Source: Amphritea sp. (GTDB taxonomy: Bacteria; Pseudomonadota; Gammaproteobacteria; Pseudomonadales; Balneatricaceae). From it: a stretch of 64,000 bases of DNA. Positions 1-9,803 of this stretch are shown in pieces (within the stretch, counting starts at the first letter, position 1; each line of letters begins with the position of its first letter). The notes under the pieces were generated by a model that worked only from the letters and a program-made list of their open reading frames with translations, had not been told where the DNA came from and searched no databases. The position numbers were made by a program, and so were the translations under genes. The stretch spans positions 18,105-82,104 of the forward strand of contig NZ_JADGEW010000021.1 in the NCBI RefSeq assembly GCF_016744155.1, written 5' to 3'.

Positions 1-840
1 AATCCAGATCTGCGCAGCCGAAAGAGGATTCTTCTTTGAAAGTTTATTTAATCCGTAGAGGTAGGTCTTCCTGCTAGCAATAGTATCGCCCGGTAAAAAT
101 TTTGGATTTATAACCAGGGAGGGGTCTTTTGATACCTGAAACAAACGTTCCGTCGTTTGCTGTTGTTTTGAATTTAAAAATCGATTTAGGTAGCGTGCCA
201 GTGCGATGTTGTCATTTCCTACCGATTTCCAGAAACGTTGGAAAGCAAGTTCGCTACTAGGCCCCGATGACTGGGTTATCCAGTAATTGAATACCTCATC
301 ACAAGCCTTAGAAATTGAGTGTCCGGTATTCCATAGGGCGCCTATATTCTTCATAGCAGACTTGGGTTGTGCTGTTTTCAAAAGTGAGTTGCGGTAGTGG
401 CATTGATATAACTCTCTCTTTATAGGGGTGGACTTATAGGCAGTGACATACTGCTTCCAGCGTTTTTGTGATGCTAGAAAGCGGAGCCATTTCTGTTGAA
501 GAATATATGTGGGAGGAAGTTCGTTGTACTGTTCGGTATATCGGTCTATATGGTGCTGAGTAACCTTGTCGAAGTTATGTTCGAGCTCCTGCTGTACCAA
601 ATAAGGATAGAGTGGGTAGGCGGTGAGCTTAGCTTTCAGTTGAAAATATTTATCATCTTCATCCGCTTTAAGTGCCTCAGAAGCCTGGCTATAGAGCTTG
701 CGAGAGTCCTCGATCGAAATGGCTGCGGCAATGTTTGGCAGCAAACTGCACAGAATCAGGCAGCAGATCAAGTGGGTAAGGCTGAAAAGCTTTGGGGTAT
801 AGGGCATGTGCATCATTTTTGTAGTCACCGATATGCTCAT
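1..840 (-). CDS. slt: Soluble lytic murein transglycosylase, N-terminal part (cut by window edge)
   Basis: Reverse-strand reading is open from the left edge to an ATG at 840. It begins with a basic, then hydrophobic signal peptide ending near PNIAAA, so the protein is exported to the periplasm. The mature start contains the stretch KLTAYPLYPY, typical of the helical U-shaped N-terminal domain of Slt70-type transglycosylases, which cleave peptidoglycan with formation of 1,6-anhydromuramic acid. About 280 codons are visible; the catalytic C-terminal lysozyme-like domain lies outside the window. The start is uncertain: ATGs at 843, 840 and 816 are in frame, and 816 has a GGTGA seven bases upstream. 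Divergent from the uup-like gene, the same neighbour as in Pseudomonas. Family call is by motif and context. Confidence 0.8.
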   Translation of the reverse strand, partial: MSISVTTKMMHMPYTPKLFSLTHLICCLILCSLLPNIAAAISIEDSRKLYSQASEALKADEDDKYFQLKAKLTAYPLYPYLVQQELEHNFDKVTQHHIDRYTEQYNELPPTYILQQKWLRFLASQKRWKQYVTAYKSTPIKRELYQCHYRNSLLKTAQPKSAMKNIGALWNTGHSISKACDEVFNYWITQSSGPSSELAFQRFWKSVGNDNIALARYLNRFLNSKQQQTTERLFQVSKDPSLVINPKFLPGDTIASRKTYLYGLNKLSKKNPLSAAQIWI

Positions 841-1008
841 CATAGCGGCAAAGCGATGACAAACTCGAGAAAAATATCTACCGAATGGGTGAATTATTTT
901 ATGCTTAATAATTTCAATTTGATTAGAAAAAAATATTTGTAATGAGTAACACGCCTGAGTGCATTTTTTCTGTAGAATATGCGGCCAACGTTTTTGGTGG
1001 ATTTAAGC

Positions 1009-2883
1009 ATGGCTCTGATCAGACTTGATAAAGTCTCTGTCGCATTTGGCGATAAACAACTACTCGACCATATCGACTTTCAACTTGAAAAGGGTGAACG
1101 GGTTGCATTGGTTGGTATAAACGGTGCAGGTAAGTCGACTCTGCTGAAAGTTATAGCCGGCCACCAGGCAACTGATGATGGTGAGCTGTGGCAGGATGGC
1201 GGAGCCCGTATTGCGGAACTATCGCAGATGTTACCTGTTGCTGATGACCGGAAAGTAAGAGATGTTGTTGCCTCGGGGTGCGCTGAGACAATGGAGCTAC
1301 TTACCCGTTATGAAGCTCTGGCTGTGAATCACACAGATTCAGATATGGCTGAGATGGAACACCTGCTACATGAGATAGATTTGGCAGACGGTTGGCATCT
1401 GCAACAAAAAATTCAACAAGTGCTTGAGCGGTTGGAGCTGGATGGAGACAAACTAATGTCTTCTCTATCCGGTGGCTGGCGTCGCAGAGCCGCACTGGGT
1501 GCCGCTCTGGTTCAGGAACCAGATATTCTGCTATTAGATGAGCCAACAAACCATCTGGATATCGAAACCATCGAATGGCTCGAAAAACAGATCATGGAGT
1601 TTCGGGGGGGAGTTCTGTTTATCTCCCACGACAGATCTCTGGTGGAACGGTTAGCCACCCGGATAATCGAGTTAGATCGAGGGCATCTGACCTCGTTTCC
1701 AGGAAGCTATGCTACCTACCTCGAACAGAAGGCAAAACTGCTGGAAGAGGAGGAGCGTAATAACGCCCTGTTTGACAAGCGTCTTGCCGAAGAAGAGCGC
1801 TGGATACGTCAGGGCATAAAGGCTCGTCGAACCCGTAATGAAGGCCGTGTTCGTGCACTTAAAGATTTGCGTGTAGAGCGTTCACAGCGACGCGAGAAGC
1901 AGGGCAAAGCTAAATTTCAGATGGATAAGGTTGATCGTTCTGGAAAGCTTGTTATCGAACTGGAAAATGTTAGTCAGGCCTACAATGGCGTGCCGGTTAT
2001 TAGCGACCTGACGCTTTCTGTTCAGCGGGGAGATCGCATCGGCTTGATTGGTCCGAATGGCATCGGTAAAAGTACCTTGTTGCGAATTTTGCTGGGACAG
2101 CTTGTGCCTGATGAGGGGGAAGTTAAGCTTGGTACAAGCTTGAATGTCGCTTATTTTGATCAGTTGCGGGGCAAGCTCGATCCTGAGAAAACCATTATCG
2201 ATAACATTTCTGAGGGCCGGGAAAGTATCACTATTAATGGTAAGTCACGGCATATCATCAGTTATCTGAGTGATTTCCTGTTCTCACCAGAAAGAGCGCG
2301 CACTCCAGTAAAAGCGCTTTCAGGTGGTGAGTGTAACCGGGTTATGTTGGCTAAACTCTTTAGTCAGCCATCCAATTTGCTGGTTCTTGATGAGCCCACC
2401 AATGATCTTGATATTGAAACTCTGGAGCTGCTGGAAGAGATTTTACTCGAGTTTAAAGGGACTTTGTTGTTGGTCAGTCACGACCGGGCGTTCCTGGATA
2501 ATGTTGTGACCTCAACGGTCGTATTTGAAGGGAATGGCAGAATACAAGAGTACGTTGGTGGTTATGAAGATTGGTTGAGACAGCGCCCGGAACCGGGGGC
2601 TGAAGTTCTGATTAAGCCGGTCGAAAAAACTGTTGAAGCGGCAAAGATTGAGCCTCCTAAGAAGAAACTTAGTTATAAGCTTCAACGGGAGTTAGATATG
2701 TTGCCGGGCCAGCTAGAGCAAGCAGAATCTGATTTGGAGCAACTGCAACTGGAAACCGGAGCTGCTGATTTTTATACCGGTAACCAGGAGCATGTGAGTT
2801 CTAAACTGGCCGATTTGCAGGAAAAAGAGACTTTGCTCGAACAGCTGATGGAACGTTGGGTCGAGTTGGAAGGGATGCAGTAA
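1009..2883 (+). CDS. uup: ABC-F family ATPase, Uup-like
   Basis: Soluble ABC-F protein of 624 residues with two ATP-binding cassettes and no membrane segments. Walker A motifs GINGAGKST (about residue 36) and GPNGIGKST (about 345), signatures LSGGWRRR and LSGGECNR, and Walker B LLLDEPTNHLD and LVLDEPTNDLD are all intact. A basic linker separates the domains, and the last 60 residues look like a coiled coil, as in Uup, which binds branched DNA and/or ribosomes. An ATG 30 bases upstream (979) is in frame, but it lies directly after a TAGAAT that could be the -10 element, and MALIRLDKVS is the usual family N-terminus, so 1009 is preferred. Ends in a terminator shared with the convergent usp gene. 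Confidence 0.9.
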   Translation: MALIRLDKVSVAFGDKQLLDHIDFQLEKGERVALVGINGAGKSTLLKVIAGHQATDDGELWQDGGARIAELSQMLPVADDRKVRDVVASGCAETMELLTRYEALAVNHTDSDMAEMEHLLHEIDLADGWHLQQKIQQVLERLELDGDKLMSSLSGGWRRRAALGAALVQEPDILLLDEPTNHLDIETIEWLEKQIMEFRGGVLFISHDRSLVERLATRIIELDRGHLTSFPGSYATYLEQKAKLLEEEERNNALFDKRLAEEERWIRQGIKARRTRNEGRVRALKDLRVERSQRREKQGKAKFQMDKVDRSGKLVIELENVSQAYNGVPVISDLTLSVQRGDRIGLIGPNGIGKSTLLRILLGQLVPDEGEVKLGTSLNVAYFDQLRGKLDPEKTIIDNISEGRESITINGKSRHIISYLSDFLFSPERARTPVKALSGGECNRVMLAKLFSQPSNLLVLDEPTNDLDIETLELLEEILLEFKGTLLLVSHDRAFLDNVVTSTVVFEGNGRIQEYVGGYEDWLRQRPEPGAEVLIKPVEKTVEAAKIEPPKKKLSYKLQRELDMLPGQLEQAESDLEQLQLETGAADFYTGNQEHVSSKLADLQEKETLLEQLMERWVELEGMQ

Positions 2884-2910
2884 AGAGTAGAGGTTATCCT
2901 CTACTCTTTA
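2881..2910. terminator. Bidirectional terminator containing both stop codons
   Basis: A 13-bp perfect stem (2881-2893 with 2898-2910) and a TTAT loop. A-rich and T-rich ends make it usable from both sides. The TAA of uup (2881-2883) forms the left foot and the TAG of the convergent usp gene (2901-2903 on the reverse strand) lies in the right arm. Confidence 0.75.
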
Positions 2911-3341
2911 GCGTTTACTCGTATCGCCAGTACATCGCATTTAGCGCCATGTAATATGCCGTTAGCGGTTGACCCTAATAGTAATGCGAGTCCATGGCGT
3001 CCGTGGCTGCCGACAATGATCAGATCGCATCGGTTTTCGTCTGCAATTCTGTGAACCTCGGTTTCAGTGTGTCCTGAAACAACATGACACTCTTTTACCG
3101 GGTATTCGAGCTGTTTACGGTAGCTTGCCATTTTACTTTGTGCGTGTTCATCAAGCTGTGTCTGAATGGCGGTGAGGTCCATTGGGACATCGCCTCCATA
3201 GGCGAAGCTAAGCGGTTCAATTACATGGATCATTGAAAGTTCAGCTTCAGTGCTTTGGGCCAAAAGTTTTACTTTGTCTATCAGTTGGTCAGAGTCTTCT
3301 GACAGATCGATAGCCAAGAGTATGTGTTTGTATAGTGACAT
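2901..3341 (-). CDS. Universal stress protein, UspA family
   Basis: 146-residue single-domain Usp protein. Starts MSLYKHILLAIDLSEDSDQL, the first strand and nucleotide-contacting Asp of the Usp fold. Near the C-terminus it has the ATP-binding pattern of ATP-binding Usp proteins (IIVGSHGRHGLALLLGS, G-x2-G-x9-G-S/T type). It is therefore probably an ATP-binding cytoplasmic stress protein. An AGGAG lies seven bases before the ATG. Convergent with uup, as in Pseudomonas (PA3017/PA3019 region, from memory). Physiological target unknown. Confidence 0.88.
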   Translation of the reverse strand: MSLYKHILLAIDLSEDSDQLIDKVKLLAQSTEAELSMIHVIEPLSFAYGGDVPMDLTAIQTQLDEHAQSKMASYRKQLEYPVKECHVVSGHTETEVHRIADENRCDLIIVGSHGRHGLALLLGSTANGILHGAKCDVLAIRVNAKE

Positions 3342-3462
3342 AGGTTTTTCTCCTGTTGCTCTCTATCTTTGAGAGTAGCATAGAGTTTCCATACTTTATG
3401 GAAAGTATAGCGTTTCCGGTTTGAAATCTGACCGGGATCAACTAGTTAGCGGAGCGTGAAAA

Positions 3463-3969
3463 ATGGAATGGGCAATTATTGTTCTGATTATGATGTCACT
3501 GCTGGGGTCGATGATGTGGGTGATGCCCAGTCCCCGACAGCGCTTTCTGGCTAAGTTACGGCTGGAGGCTTCTCGTCAGGGCTTTCATGTTCAGATCGTT
3601 CGTGTGACGCCTCCCAGAGCGGCAGGACAAGTGGCGCCAGAAGTGTTATCTGCTACCGCCTACCGGTTGCCTCGATTCAACCTGCAGAAAAGTGAAAGAG
3701 AGGGCTTCATAGAATGGCAGGTGTTTCGTCAGACGGCCATTGCCGATACAGGATTACCCGAAGGCTGGTGTTGGGGGATTGGCGAGCGCTGCCTGAGTGA
3801 AGCTCAGCTAGAGTCAATAAATGAATTGATCAAAAAGCTTCCTGACGGTGTGTCTTCGATAGAGTCAACACCGGTTCACTTGTCTCTCTACTGGGATGAG
3901 AGAGGGGATGAAAACTCACTGGAGATGTTGCAACAATTGATGCAGCCGTTCATGGAACAGAAATTTTAA
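3463..3969 (+). CDS. Membrane-anchored protein of unknown function
   Basis: 168 residues. The first about 20 residues form one hydrophobic segment (WAIIVLIMMSLLGSMMWVM), followed by a basic stretch (PRQRFLAKLRLEASRQ), so the bulk is probably cytoplasmic with an N-terminal anchor. The rest is a small mixed domain containing a W-C-W-G-I-G patch near residue 105. No catalytic motif recognised. Ribosome site GGAG before the ATG. Followed after 13 bases by the DUF1653 gene, probably one transcript. A similar gene occupies the usp-topA interval in Pseudomonas (recollection), which suggests a conserved but unassigned role. Confidence 0.7.
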   Translation: MEWAIIVLIMMSLLGSMMWVMPSPRQRFLAKLRLEASRQGFHVQIVRVTPPRAAGQVAPEVLSATAYRLPRFNLQKSEREGFIEWQVFRQTAIADTGLPEGWCWGIGERCLSEAQLESINELIKKLPDGVSSIESTPVHLSLYWDERGDENSLEMLQQLMQPFMEQKF

Positions 3970-3982
3970 AACGGGGGTTAAC

Positions 3983-4201
3983 ATGGAGCTGAAAACAGGC
4001 TTATATAAACATTATAAAGGCTCAGAATACCAAGTGCTTCACCTCGCAAGGCACTCAGAAACTGAGGAGTGGCTGGTAGTGTATAAGCAATGTTATGGAG
4101 ATGAAGCTGTTTGGGTACGGCCTATGGGTATGTTCGCCGAACGGGTAACCATCAGTGATGGTAGCAGGGTTCCTCGTTTCGATCTGATCAAAGCGGACTG
4201 A
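3983..4201 (+). CDS. DUF1653 family small protein
   Basis: 72 residues. The pattern LKTGLYKHYKGSEYQVL, then the ARHSETEEWLVVYKQCYG region and VWVRPMGMF, is the standard DUF1653 domain, which fills almost the whole protein. Function not established. A strong GGGGG ribosome site precedes the ATG. Thirteen bases after the membrane-anchored gene; converges on the gene at 4208-4933 with only six bases between stops. Confidence 0.82.
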   Translation: MELKTGLYKHYKGSEYQVLHLARHSETEEWLVVYKQCYGDEAVWVRPMGMFAERVTISDGSRVPRFDLIKAD

Positions 4202-4207
4202 GCTCTG

Positions 4208-4933
4208 CTATTCCTCGTTGGCTTTCTCTTTTTTAAGTTCTTCCAGCGACGCAGCAAGGTTGCCTGCTGCCATTGCACTGCTGGGACGAGCTTTGTTGAG
4301 TAGTTCTCTTATTTTATCAACATAATCTTGTTTCTGTTTTTGCGGCACGCTGGTCCGTGCGATGATCGCTTTTGCGTGTTTGTAGTGAGACATTGCGACT
4401 AGTTTGTCGTCACGATCCAGGTAGTAATCCCCTTGTTCAATATGGGCATCAGCAAAAACGCAGACGTGAAGCCAGTAGAGGTCTTGCTGGAACTGCTTAG
4501 CTCTTGCAATATTGAGCTTTCCCTTCTTGGCCATCTCGATGCAGAGTTTTTCTGCATGTTGGATGTGGATCTGGGCCCGTTTCAGCGCCCGATCATTGGA
4601 AAAGCTTCCAGAGACCGGGCTTGTACGGTCCGCTCCCTCTTTTTGTGCGCTAATTTCCTGCAACAGGTCGGAGCCCGGAGCAAGCAGGGCTATCTCTTCG
4701 ATCATGCCGATGATATAGCTGCTGAGTGCGTCGGTAATCTCATGGCGGCAATTGGCTTCTCGGAGCACAGCCAGCGTCGTCAGCGCGTCGTCAGACTGTT
4801 TGCGTAGCTCTTTCAAACGCTTGCCACGATATTCCTGTTGCTGCTCTCTGGTTGAAATAAAATAGTTCACCAGTAGTGCGATAAAGCCCACAGCAATTAA
4901 AGAAAAAAGAAAAATCAGGTTGTCTTGCAACAT
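4208..4933 (-). CDS. Single-pass membrane protein with long helical cytoplasmic region, unknown function
   Basis: 241 residues. An N-terminal membrane segment (LIFLFSLIAVGFIALLVNYFI, residues about 6-26) is followed by a highly charged, heptad-like helical region (EQQQEYRGKRLKELRKQ) and alpha-helical, TPR-like sequence with two Cys residues. The C-terminus is Lys/Glu rich. No enzyme motif seen. A scaffold or envelope-associated adaptor is possible but not shown. Lies between DUF1653 and topA; similarly placed in Pseudomonas (recollection). Divergent from topA with about 200 bases of AT-rich promoter space between. Confidence 0.65.
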   Translation of the reverse strand: MLQDNLIFLFSLIAVGFIALLVNYFISTREQQQEYRGKRLKELRKQSDDALTTLAVLREANCRHEITDALSSYIIGMIEEIALLAPGSDLLQEISAQKEGADRTSPVSGSFSNDRALKRAQIHIQHAEKLCIEMAKKGKLNIARAKQFQQDLYWLHVCVFADAHIEQGDYYLDRDDKLVAMSHYKHAKAIIARTSVPQKQKQDYVDKIRELLNKARPSSAMAAGNLAASLEELKKEKANEE

Positions 4934-5135
4934 ATTCTCAGGTAGTTGTAATTAAAGAGACTAGTAATGGCGGCAGCATACTGCATTTAAGCTACCAGAA
5001 ATATACCTTTATTAGCCAATATTCTTAACTGGTCAGCGTGTTTTTTTTCAGTAGAAACTTGACCCGGCTTGTCTGAGCCCTTATATATGCACGCTGTTTT
5101 GTATTGCTACCTCGTCCTTTAAGGATTTTATTTAT

Positions 5136-7793
5136 ATGGGCAAATCCCTAGTTATTGTAGAGTCACCTGCTAAAGCGAAGACCATAAACAAGTATTTAGG
5201 TAATCAGTTTGTGGTTAAATCAAGTGTGGGACACATTCGTGATCTTCCCACCAGTGGCTCTGGCAATGCAACCGCATCCGACCCTAAAGAGCGTGCTCGA
5301 CAGGCGGCTATCACCCGTAAATTGGCGCCGGAGGATAAGATTCGGCATAAAGCTGCAAAAGCAAAAACGCAGTTGATAGCGCGAATGGGGGTTGACCCAG
5401 AGAATGACTGGGATGCCCGCTATGAAATTCTCCCAGGTAAAGAAAAAGTCGTCGATGAGTTAAGGCGGCTGGCCAAAGATGCAGACACTATCTATCTCGC
5501 AACCGATTTGGACCGCGAAGGGGAGGCTATTGCCTGGCACCTGCGGGAAGCTATCGGTGGTGAAGATGATCGTTATCGCCGGGTTGTCTTTAATGAGATA
5601 ACCAAGAAAGCGATTCAGGAAGCGTTTGAGAAACCGAGTGAACTCGATATTAATCGGGTTAATGCTCAACAGGCCAGGCGTTTTCTCGATCGGGTTGTTG
5701 GTTACATGGTTTCTCCTCTGTTGTGGGCTAAGGTCGCCCGGGGGCTTTCTGCCGGTCGGGTACAGTCGGTTGCTGTACGTTTACTGGTAGAGCGGGAAAA
5801 AGAGATTCGTAGCTTTATCCCGGAAGAGTTCTGGGAGCTACATGCAGACCTTCTGTCAGGCGATAATGAGTCTTTACGTTTTCAGGTTGATAAGTACCAG
5901 GATAAAAGTTTTCGGCCGGTAAATGGTGCCGAGACAGAGGGCTATCTTGAGCAGCTAAAACAGCTGGAGTTTAAGATAACTAATCGACAGGACCGGCCGA
6001 CAAGTAGTCGTCCATCTGCGCCGTTTATAACTTCGACCCTTCAGCAAGCAGCCAGTACCCGTCTAAGCTTCGGTGTTAAGAAGACGATGATGTTAGCTCA
6101 GCGACTTTACGAAGCGGGTTACATCACATACATGCGAACGGACTCGACTAATCTGAGTTCAGAGGCGGTTGATAACTGCCGTGATTTCATCAGTGATAAT
6201 TATGGTGCTAAGTATCTGCCGGAGAAAGCCAACTCTTACAGTAGCAAAGAGGGCGCTCAGGAGGCTCACGAAGCGATTCGCCCTTCAGATGTCTCCATAG
6301 AGGCTACCGCCCTTAAAGGCATGGAGCGGGACGCTGAGCGCTTGTATGAGCTGATTCGGCGTCAGTTCGTCGCTTGTCAAATGACACCGGCACTTTTTAC
6401 CAGTACCCGGGTGACCATAACGGCAGGTGATTTTGAATTGCGGACAAAAGGACGCATTCTGCGTTTTGATGGTTACACCAAAGTATTCAATAGCCGCGGG
6501 AAAGAAGAAGATATTATTCTTCCGGATGTGCAGAAGGGTGATGTTCTTCAGTTACAGCAACTGGACCCTAAGCAGCATTTTACCAAGCCTGCACCTCGTT
6601 ATACCGAAGCGAGCCTGGTTAAGGAGCTGGAGAAAAAAGGAATTGGCCGGCCTTCTACCTATGCGTCGATCATCTCTACAATCCAGGATCGGGGCTACGT
6701 GGAAGTTCAGAACCGTCGTTTCTATGCGCAGAAAATGGGTGATATTGTCACCGAGCGCCTGGTTGAGAATTTTAATGATCTGATGGATTTCAGCTTTACC
6801 GCGAGAATGGAAGAGTCGCTGGATGATATAGCGACCGGTAGTGCTGACTGGAAAGAGTTGCTGAATCAGTTCTATCAGGGCTTTAGTAATCGTTTGGAGC
6901 AAGCCCAACATCCGGAATCCGGTATGCGTCTTAATGAGCCTACTGAGACCGATATTCCTTGCCCAAGCTGTAATCGTAAAATGATGATTCGTACCGGTAC
7001 CACCGGGGTATTCCTCGGGTGTTCTGGTTATGCGTTACCGCCAAAAGAGCGCTGTAAAACCACTATGAACCTGGTCCATGGTGATGAAGTGGTGAGCGTT
7101 GATGGAGATGATGAGGAAGAGTCGCGCATCTTGCGGAATAAGCATCGTTGTACGATCTGTGATACTGCGATGGATAGTTATCTGATCGATGAACAGCGTA
7201 AATTACATATCTGCGGTAATAATCCTGATTGTGCCGGGTTTGAGGTAGAGCAGGGCAGCTTTAAGATCAAGGGCTACGATGGTCCGGTACTGGACTGTGA
7301 TAAGTGTGGTGCCGAGATGCAGCTTAAAACGGGCCGGTTTGGCAAGTTCTTTGGTTGTACAAGTGATAGCTGTAAAAATACACGTAAGCTGTTGAGAAGT
7401 GGAGAGGCTGCGCCGCCGAAGATGGATCCTGTGCCGATGCCGGAACTAGAGTGTGAGAAGGTAGAGGACACTTATATTCTACGGGATGGTGCTTCAGGTC
7501 TGTTTCTTGCGGCTAGCCAGTTCCCCCGTAAGCGGGAAACCCGAGCACCAAAAGTGACGGAGTTGTTACCGCACAAGAGTGAGATCGATCCAAAGTATAA
7601 ATTCCTCTTTAGTGCGCCGATAGCCGATGATGAAGGGCTTCCAACAATCATTCGCTATAGTCGTAAAACCAAAGAGCAGTATGTTATGACTGAAGTTGAT
7701 GGCAAAGCGACTGGCTGGCGTGCATTTTATACTGGTGGCAGCTGGGTTGTAGAAGCAGCTAAAGCTAAGAAGACAGCGACCAAGAAGAAGTAA
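5136..7793 (+). CDS. topA: DNA topoisomerase I (type IA)
   Basis: 885 residues, the usual length for gammaproteobacterial TopA. It relaxes negatively supercoiled DNA through a 5'-phosphotyrosyl intermediate. The Toprim domain starts [17 protein letters not shown], with the acidic DLDREGE triad near 124-130. The catalytic tyrosine is Y332 in [11 protein letters not shown]. The C-terminal third carries Cys4 zinc ribbons: CPSCNRKM with a later pair, CTICDTAM, and [11 protein letters not shown] with GRFGKFFGC. The end is Lys-rich. Preceded by about 200 bases of leader and followed after 12 bases by the DUF6586-like gene, so probably co-transcribed with it. Confidence 0.97.
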   Translation: MGKSLVIVESPAKAKTINKYLGNQFVVKSSVGHIRDLPTSGSGNATASDPKERARQAAITRKLAPEDKIRHKAAKAKTQLIARMGVDPENDWDARYEILPGKEKVVDELRRLAKDADTIYLATDLDREGEAIAWHLREAIGGEDDRYRRVVFNEITKKAIQEAFEKPSELDINRVNAQQARRFLDRVVGYMVSPLLWAKVARGLSAGRVQSVAVRLLVEREKEIRSFIPEEFWELHADLLSGDNESLRFQVDKYQDKSFRPVNGAETEGYLEQLKQLEFKITNRQDRPTSSRPSAPFITSTLQQAASTRLSFGVKKTMMLAQRLYEAGYITYMRTDSTNLSSEAVDNCRDFISDNYGAKYLPEKANSYSSKEGAQEAHEAIRPSDVSIEATALKGMERDAERLYELIRRQFVACQMTPALFTSTRVTITAGDFELRTKGRILRFDGYTKVFNSRGKEEDIILPDVQKGDVLQLQQLDPKQHFTKPAPRYTEASLVKELEKKGIGRPSTYASIISTIQDRGYVEVQNRRFYAQKMGDIVTERLVENFNDLMDFSFTARMEESLDDIATGSADWKELLNQFYQGFSNRLEQAQHPESGMRLNEPTETDIPCPSCNRKMMIRTGTTGVFLGCSGYALPPKERCKTTMNLVHGDEVVSVDGDDEEESRILRNKHRCTICDTAMDSYLIDEQRKLHICGNNPDCAGFEVEQGSFKIKGYDGPVLDCDKCGAEMQLKTGRFGKFFGCTSDSCKNTRKLLRSGEAAPPKMDPVPMPELECEKVEDTYILRDGASGLFLAASQFPRKRETRAPKVTELLPHKSEIDPKYKFLFSAPIADDEGLPTIIRYSRKTKEQYVMTEVDGKATGWRAFYTGGSWVVEAAKAKKTATKKK

Positions 7794-7805
7794 TCGGAGA
7801 CACAA

Positions 7806-8330
7806 ATGAGCGGCGTTTATCTTACCCGTACAAATCAGAAGTTAAACTTTACCCGCATCCATCTGGATGCGCTTAAAGCAGCTCAGGAATCAACTGGATG
7901 GAGTAAACATGCTCTGATTGAATCCTATAATGAATCTGTGTTGTTTCATATGGTATCAGCCTATAGCTCATTGCTGCGTGAGATTGCAGAGCAATACAGT
8001 TTTGATGCTAACCGGATTACTAAGCTGAGTCAGTTGGTTGAGCAGATGGAGCTTCAGGGGCTTGAGGCCCCAGAAGTAACAGAGCTGCAACAGCTTCATG
8101 GTGATTCTGAGAGTTGGTTGCATCACTTACTGGCCGCTTACAAAGGTTGCTGGCGAGCAGAGGATCATCAAGAATCTGCAGGGCAGACTGAAAGTGTGTC
8201 GGAGATACATGTGATGCAGATTAATCCGGATCATGCCGAAGATGGAGACATTATTCGTGAGTATCAGGAATGGTTTGGGCAATTTAAGTCTTTGATCGAG
8301 CGCCTGCGTGTAGGTATGCAGGAGTGGTAA
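7806..8330 (+). CDS. DUF6586-like protein downstream of topA
   Basis: 174 residues, soluble, mostly helical, no signal peptide. The N-terminal YLTRTNQKLNFTRIHLD stretch followed by a W-rich middle (SWLHHLLAAYKGCW) resembles the small protein that follows topA in Pseudomonas (DUF6586, from memory). A GGAG ribosome site precedes the ATG and it lies 12 bases after topA, so it is probably translated from the topA message. No function can be read from the sequence. Confidence 0.7.
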   Translation: MSGVYLTRTNQKLNFTRIHLDALKAAQESTGWSKHALIESYNESVLFHMVSAYSSLLREIAEQYSFDANRITKLSQLVEQMELQGLEAPEVTELQQLHGDSESWLHHLLAAYKGCWRAEDHQESAGQTESVSEIHVMQINPDHAEDGDIIREYQEWFGQFKSLIERLRVGMQEW

Positions 8331-8375
8331 AAGTACGCTAACTAGTACTTACACTTATCTTTTATTGAGATAGTT

Positions 8376-8645
8376 ATGTCAGATATGTTTCTGGAAATAA
8401 TAGAGCTGGAAGATGGTCAGATTGCATTACGCAGAGCTGATTCAGATGATGCGCCTATCATGAAGATCAGCTTTTCCGATGATGTGCGAGCTCAGCTGGA
8501 AGATGAATGCATCGATGTTGCTAAAGTGATGCTGACCGCAGGGATTCACATGATCTCTGATTTGAATGTACAGGCCGCTTCAGCGAGCGCTTTGGAGAAT
8601 GATTCTGAGGATGAGGCTGAATCGCAACCCCAAATTATTCATTAG
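8376..8645 (+). CDS. Small acidic protein of unknown function
   Basis: 89 residues, strongly acidic (MSDMFLEIIELEDGQIALRR; an Asp/Glu-rich tail SEDEAESQPQ). No Cys, membrane segment or signal peptide. Sits between the DUF6586-like gene and a terminator, the position of a conserved hypothetical gene next to sulA-lexA in Pseudomonas (recollection). Probably last gene of the topA transcript. Function unknown. Confidence 0.65.
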   Translation: MSDMFLEIIELEDGQIALRRADSDDAPIMKISFSDDVRAQLEDECIDVAKVMLTAGIHMISDLNVQAASASALENDSEDEAESQPQIIH

Positions 8646-8667
8646 ATGGTTTTTAGCAAGAAGCATC

Positions 8668-8700
8668 AAAAAAAACAGCGCTGATGCGCTGTTTTTTTTT
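8668..8700. terminator. Rho-independent terminator, likely bidirectional
   Basis: ACAGCGC stem with TGAT loop (8675-8692), extended by an A run on the left and nine T on the right. Sits between the end of the small acidic gene and the end of convergent sulA; both flanks provide U-tracts for their own strand. Confidence 0.85.
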
Positions 8701-8712
8701 ATGAATTACTTT

Positions 8713-9168
8713 TTAAGCGGGGCGGCGATCGCGAATAACTATTCCGTGACTCTGGCCATTTTGGGCTGCATCTTCCAGCCCGCTGAGCTCAGCATCGCTG
8801 AGAGATCCAGGCCAGCTAATCACCGCATGACAAGTGCCTGCTTTAAGAGCCTGACAGGCGAGTTGATAGGTGGAATGACCTTGATCTGGTTGGAGAACCA
8901 TTACTTTGTTGAGGTCGATGCCTGCTGCTTCAAGCAAGGCTTTTGGCAGCGTTGCCGGTGGTGCTATCCAGGCAAACCAACGATCATCGTTACTCAATTG
9001 CGCAAGCAGAGGCAGTAGCATAGTCATTTGCTCAAAATCACTGCTTTGCAGGACGATCTCGGTAACATTTCCGGCCAGCCCTGAATGATCGGACTGTGGT
9101 GCAACCGGACGAATTAAACCGGGTAGAACGGGTTCCGAACGGTTGAATCTGCTAACTGCTTGCAACAT
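8713..9168 (-). CDS. sulA: SOS cell division inhibitor SulA
   Basis: 151 residues. Contains the SulA core GNVTEIVLQSSDFEQMTMLLPL and, later, the RecA-like half-fold pattern (WFAWIAPPATLP, GIDLNKVMVLQP). SulA binds FtsZ and stops Z-ring assembly during the SOS response. Starts two bases after the lexA stop codon; its GAGGA ribosome site lies inside the lexA 3' end, so it depends on the lexA promoter and is thus repressed by LexA. This lexA-sulA operon is the Pseudomonas arrangement, unlike E. coli, where sulA stands alone. Confidence 0.88.
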   Translation of the reverse strand: MLQAVSRFNRSEPVLPGLIRPVAPQSDHSGLAGNVTEIVLQSSDFEQMTMLLPLLAQLSNDDRWFAWIAPPATLPKALLEAAGIDLNKVMVLQPDQGHSTYQLACQALKAGTCHAVISWPGSLSDAELSGLEDAAQNGQSHGIVIRDRRPA

Positions 9169-9170
9169 GA

Positions 9171-9776
9171 TTACTGTCCTCTTCTGATAACTCCGACCCC
9201 AAGGCCTTCGATTGATAGTTCCTGTTCTTCCAGGTTTACTACAATGGGCTCGAACTCTTCGTTTTCTGCGATTAGGTATACGATGTTACCCTCGCGTTTA
9301 AAGCGTTTTACAGTGACGTCGTTTTCAATTCGGGCAACAACAATTTCACCATCTTTAGCACTCTGGCACTGATGCACAGCTAACAGATCGCCATCCATGA
9401 TACCGACATCTTTCATACTGGTTCCTCGAACTCGCAGCAGATAATCTGCAGGAGGATGGAAGAAGTCTGAAGCGATAGTGATTCTATCTTCTACATTCTC
9501 CTGTGCCAGTATGGGTTCGCCAGCAGCGACCAGCCCAACGACGGGAAGACTAGGCGCTTCGTCATCAAATCCGGGAATACGGATTCCGCGTGAAGTACCT
9601 GGAATCATCTCAATGGCACCTTTACGGGCAAGGGCTTTGAGGTGTTCTTCTGCAGCGTTAGCCGATTTAAATCCCAGCTCTCTGGCTATATCCGCACGGG
9701 TCGGAGGATAGCCGGTGGTGCTGATGCAGTGTTTAATGCATTCAAGGACATCTGTTTGGCGTTGTGTCAGTTTCAT
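9171..9776 (-). CDS. lexA: LexA repressor
   Basis: 201 residues, full length. N-terminal winged helix ([12 protein letters not shown], with the recognition helix in [22 protein letters not shown]), then the self-cleaving S24 peptidase domain: cleavage site A85-G86 in GLVAAGEPI, nucleophile S120 in [10 protein letters not shown] and general base K157 in DVTVKRFKR. RecA filaments trigger autocleavage and derepress the SOS genes. Two CTGT-N8-CAG type boxes lie directly upstream (9785-9800 and 9804-9819), giving autorepression. Co-transcribed with sulA and divergent from dinG. Confidence 0.97.
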   Translation of the reverse strand: MKLTQRQTDVLECIKHCISTTGYPPTRADIARELGFKSANAAEEHLKALARKGAIEMIPGTSRGIRIPGFDDEAPSLPVVGLVAAGEPILAQENVEDRITIASDFFHPPADYLLRVRGTSMKDVGIMDGDLLAVHQCQSAKDGEIVVARIENDVTVKRFKREGNIVYLIAENEEFEPIVVNLEEQELSIEGLGVGVIRRGQ

Positions 9777-9784
9777 GATTAACT

Positions 9785-9800
9785 CTGTTTTTTTATCCAG
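9785..9800 (-). promoter_or_regulatory. LexA (SOS) box, proximal to lexA, imperfect
   Basis: Plus strand reads CTGT-N8-CCAG, one base off the consensus CTGT-N8-ACAG. It lies nine bases upstream of the lexA ATG. Paired with the stronger box at 9804-9819, much like the double box of E. coli lexA. Confidence 0.6.
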
Positions 9801-9803
9801 TAG

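Noticed and set aside
496..942. Plus-strand open frame of 148 codons
   Set aside because: Antisense to the slt N-terminal part, whose signal peptide and family motifs are on the other strand.
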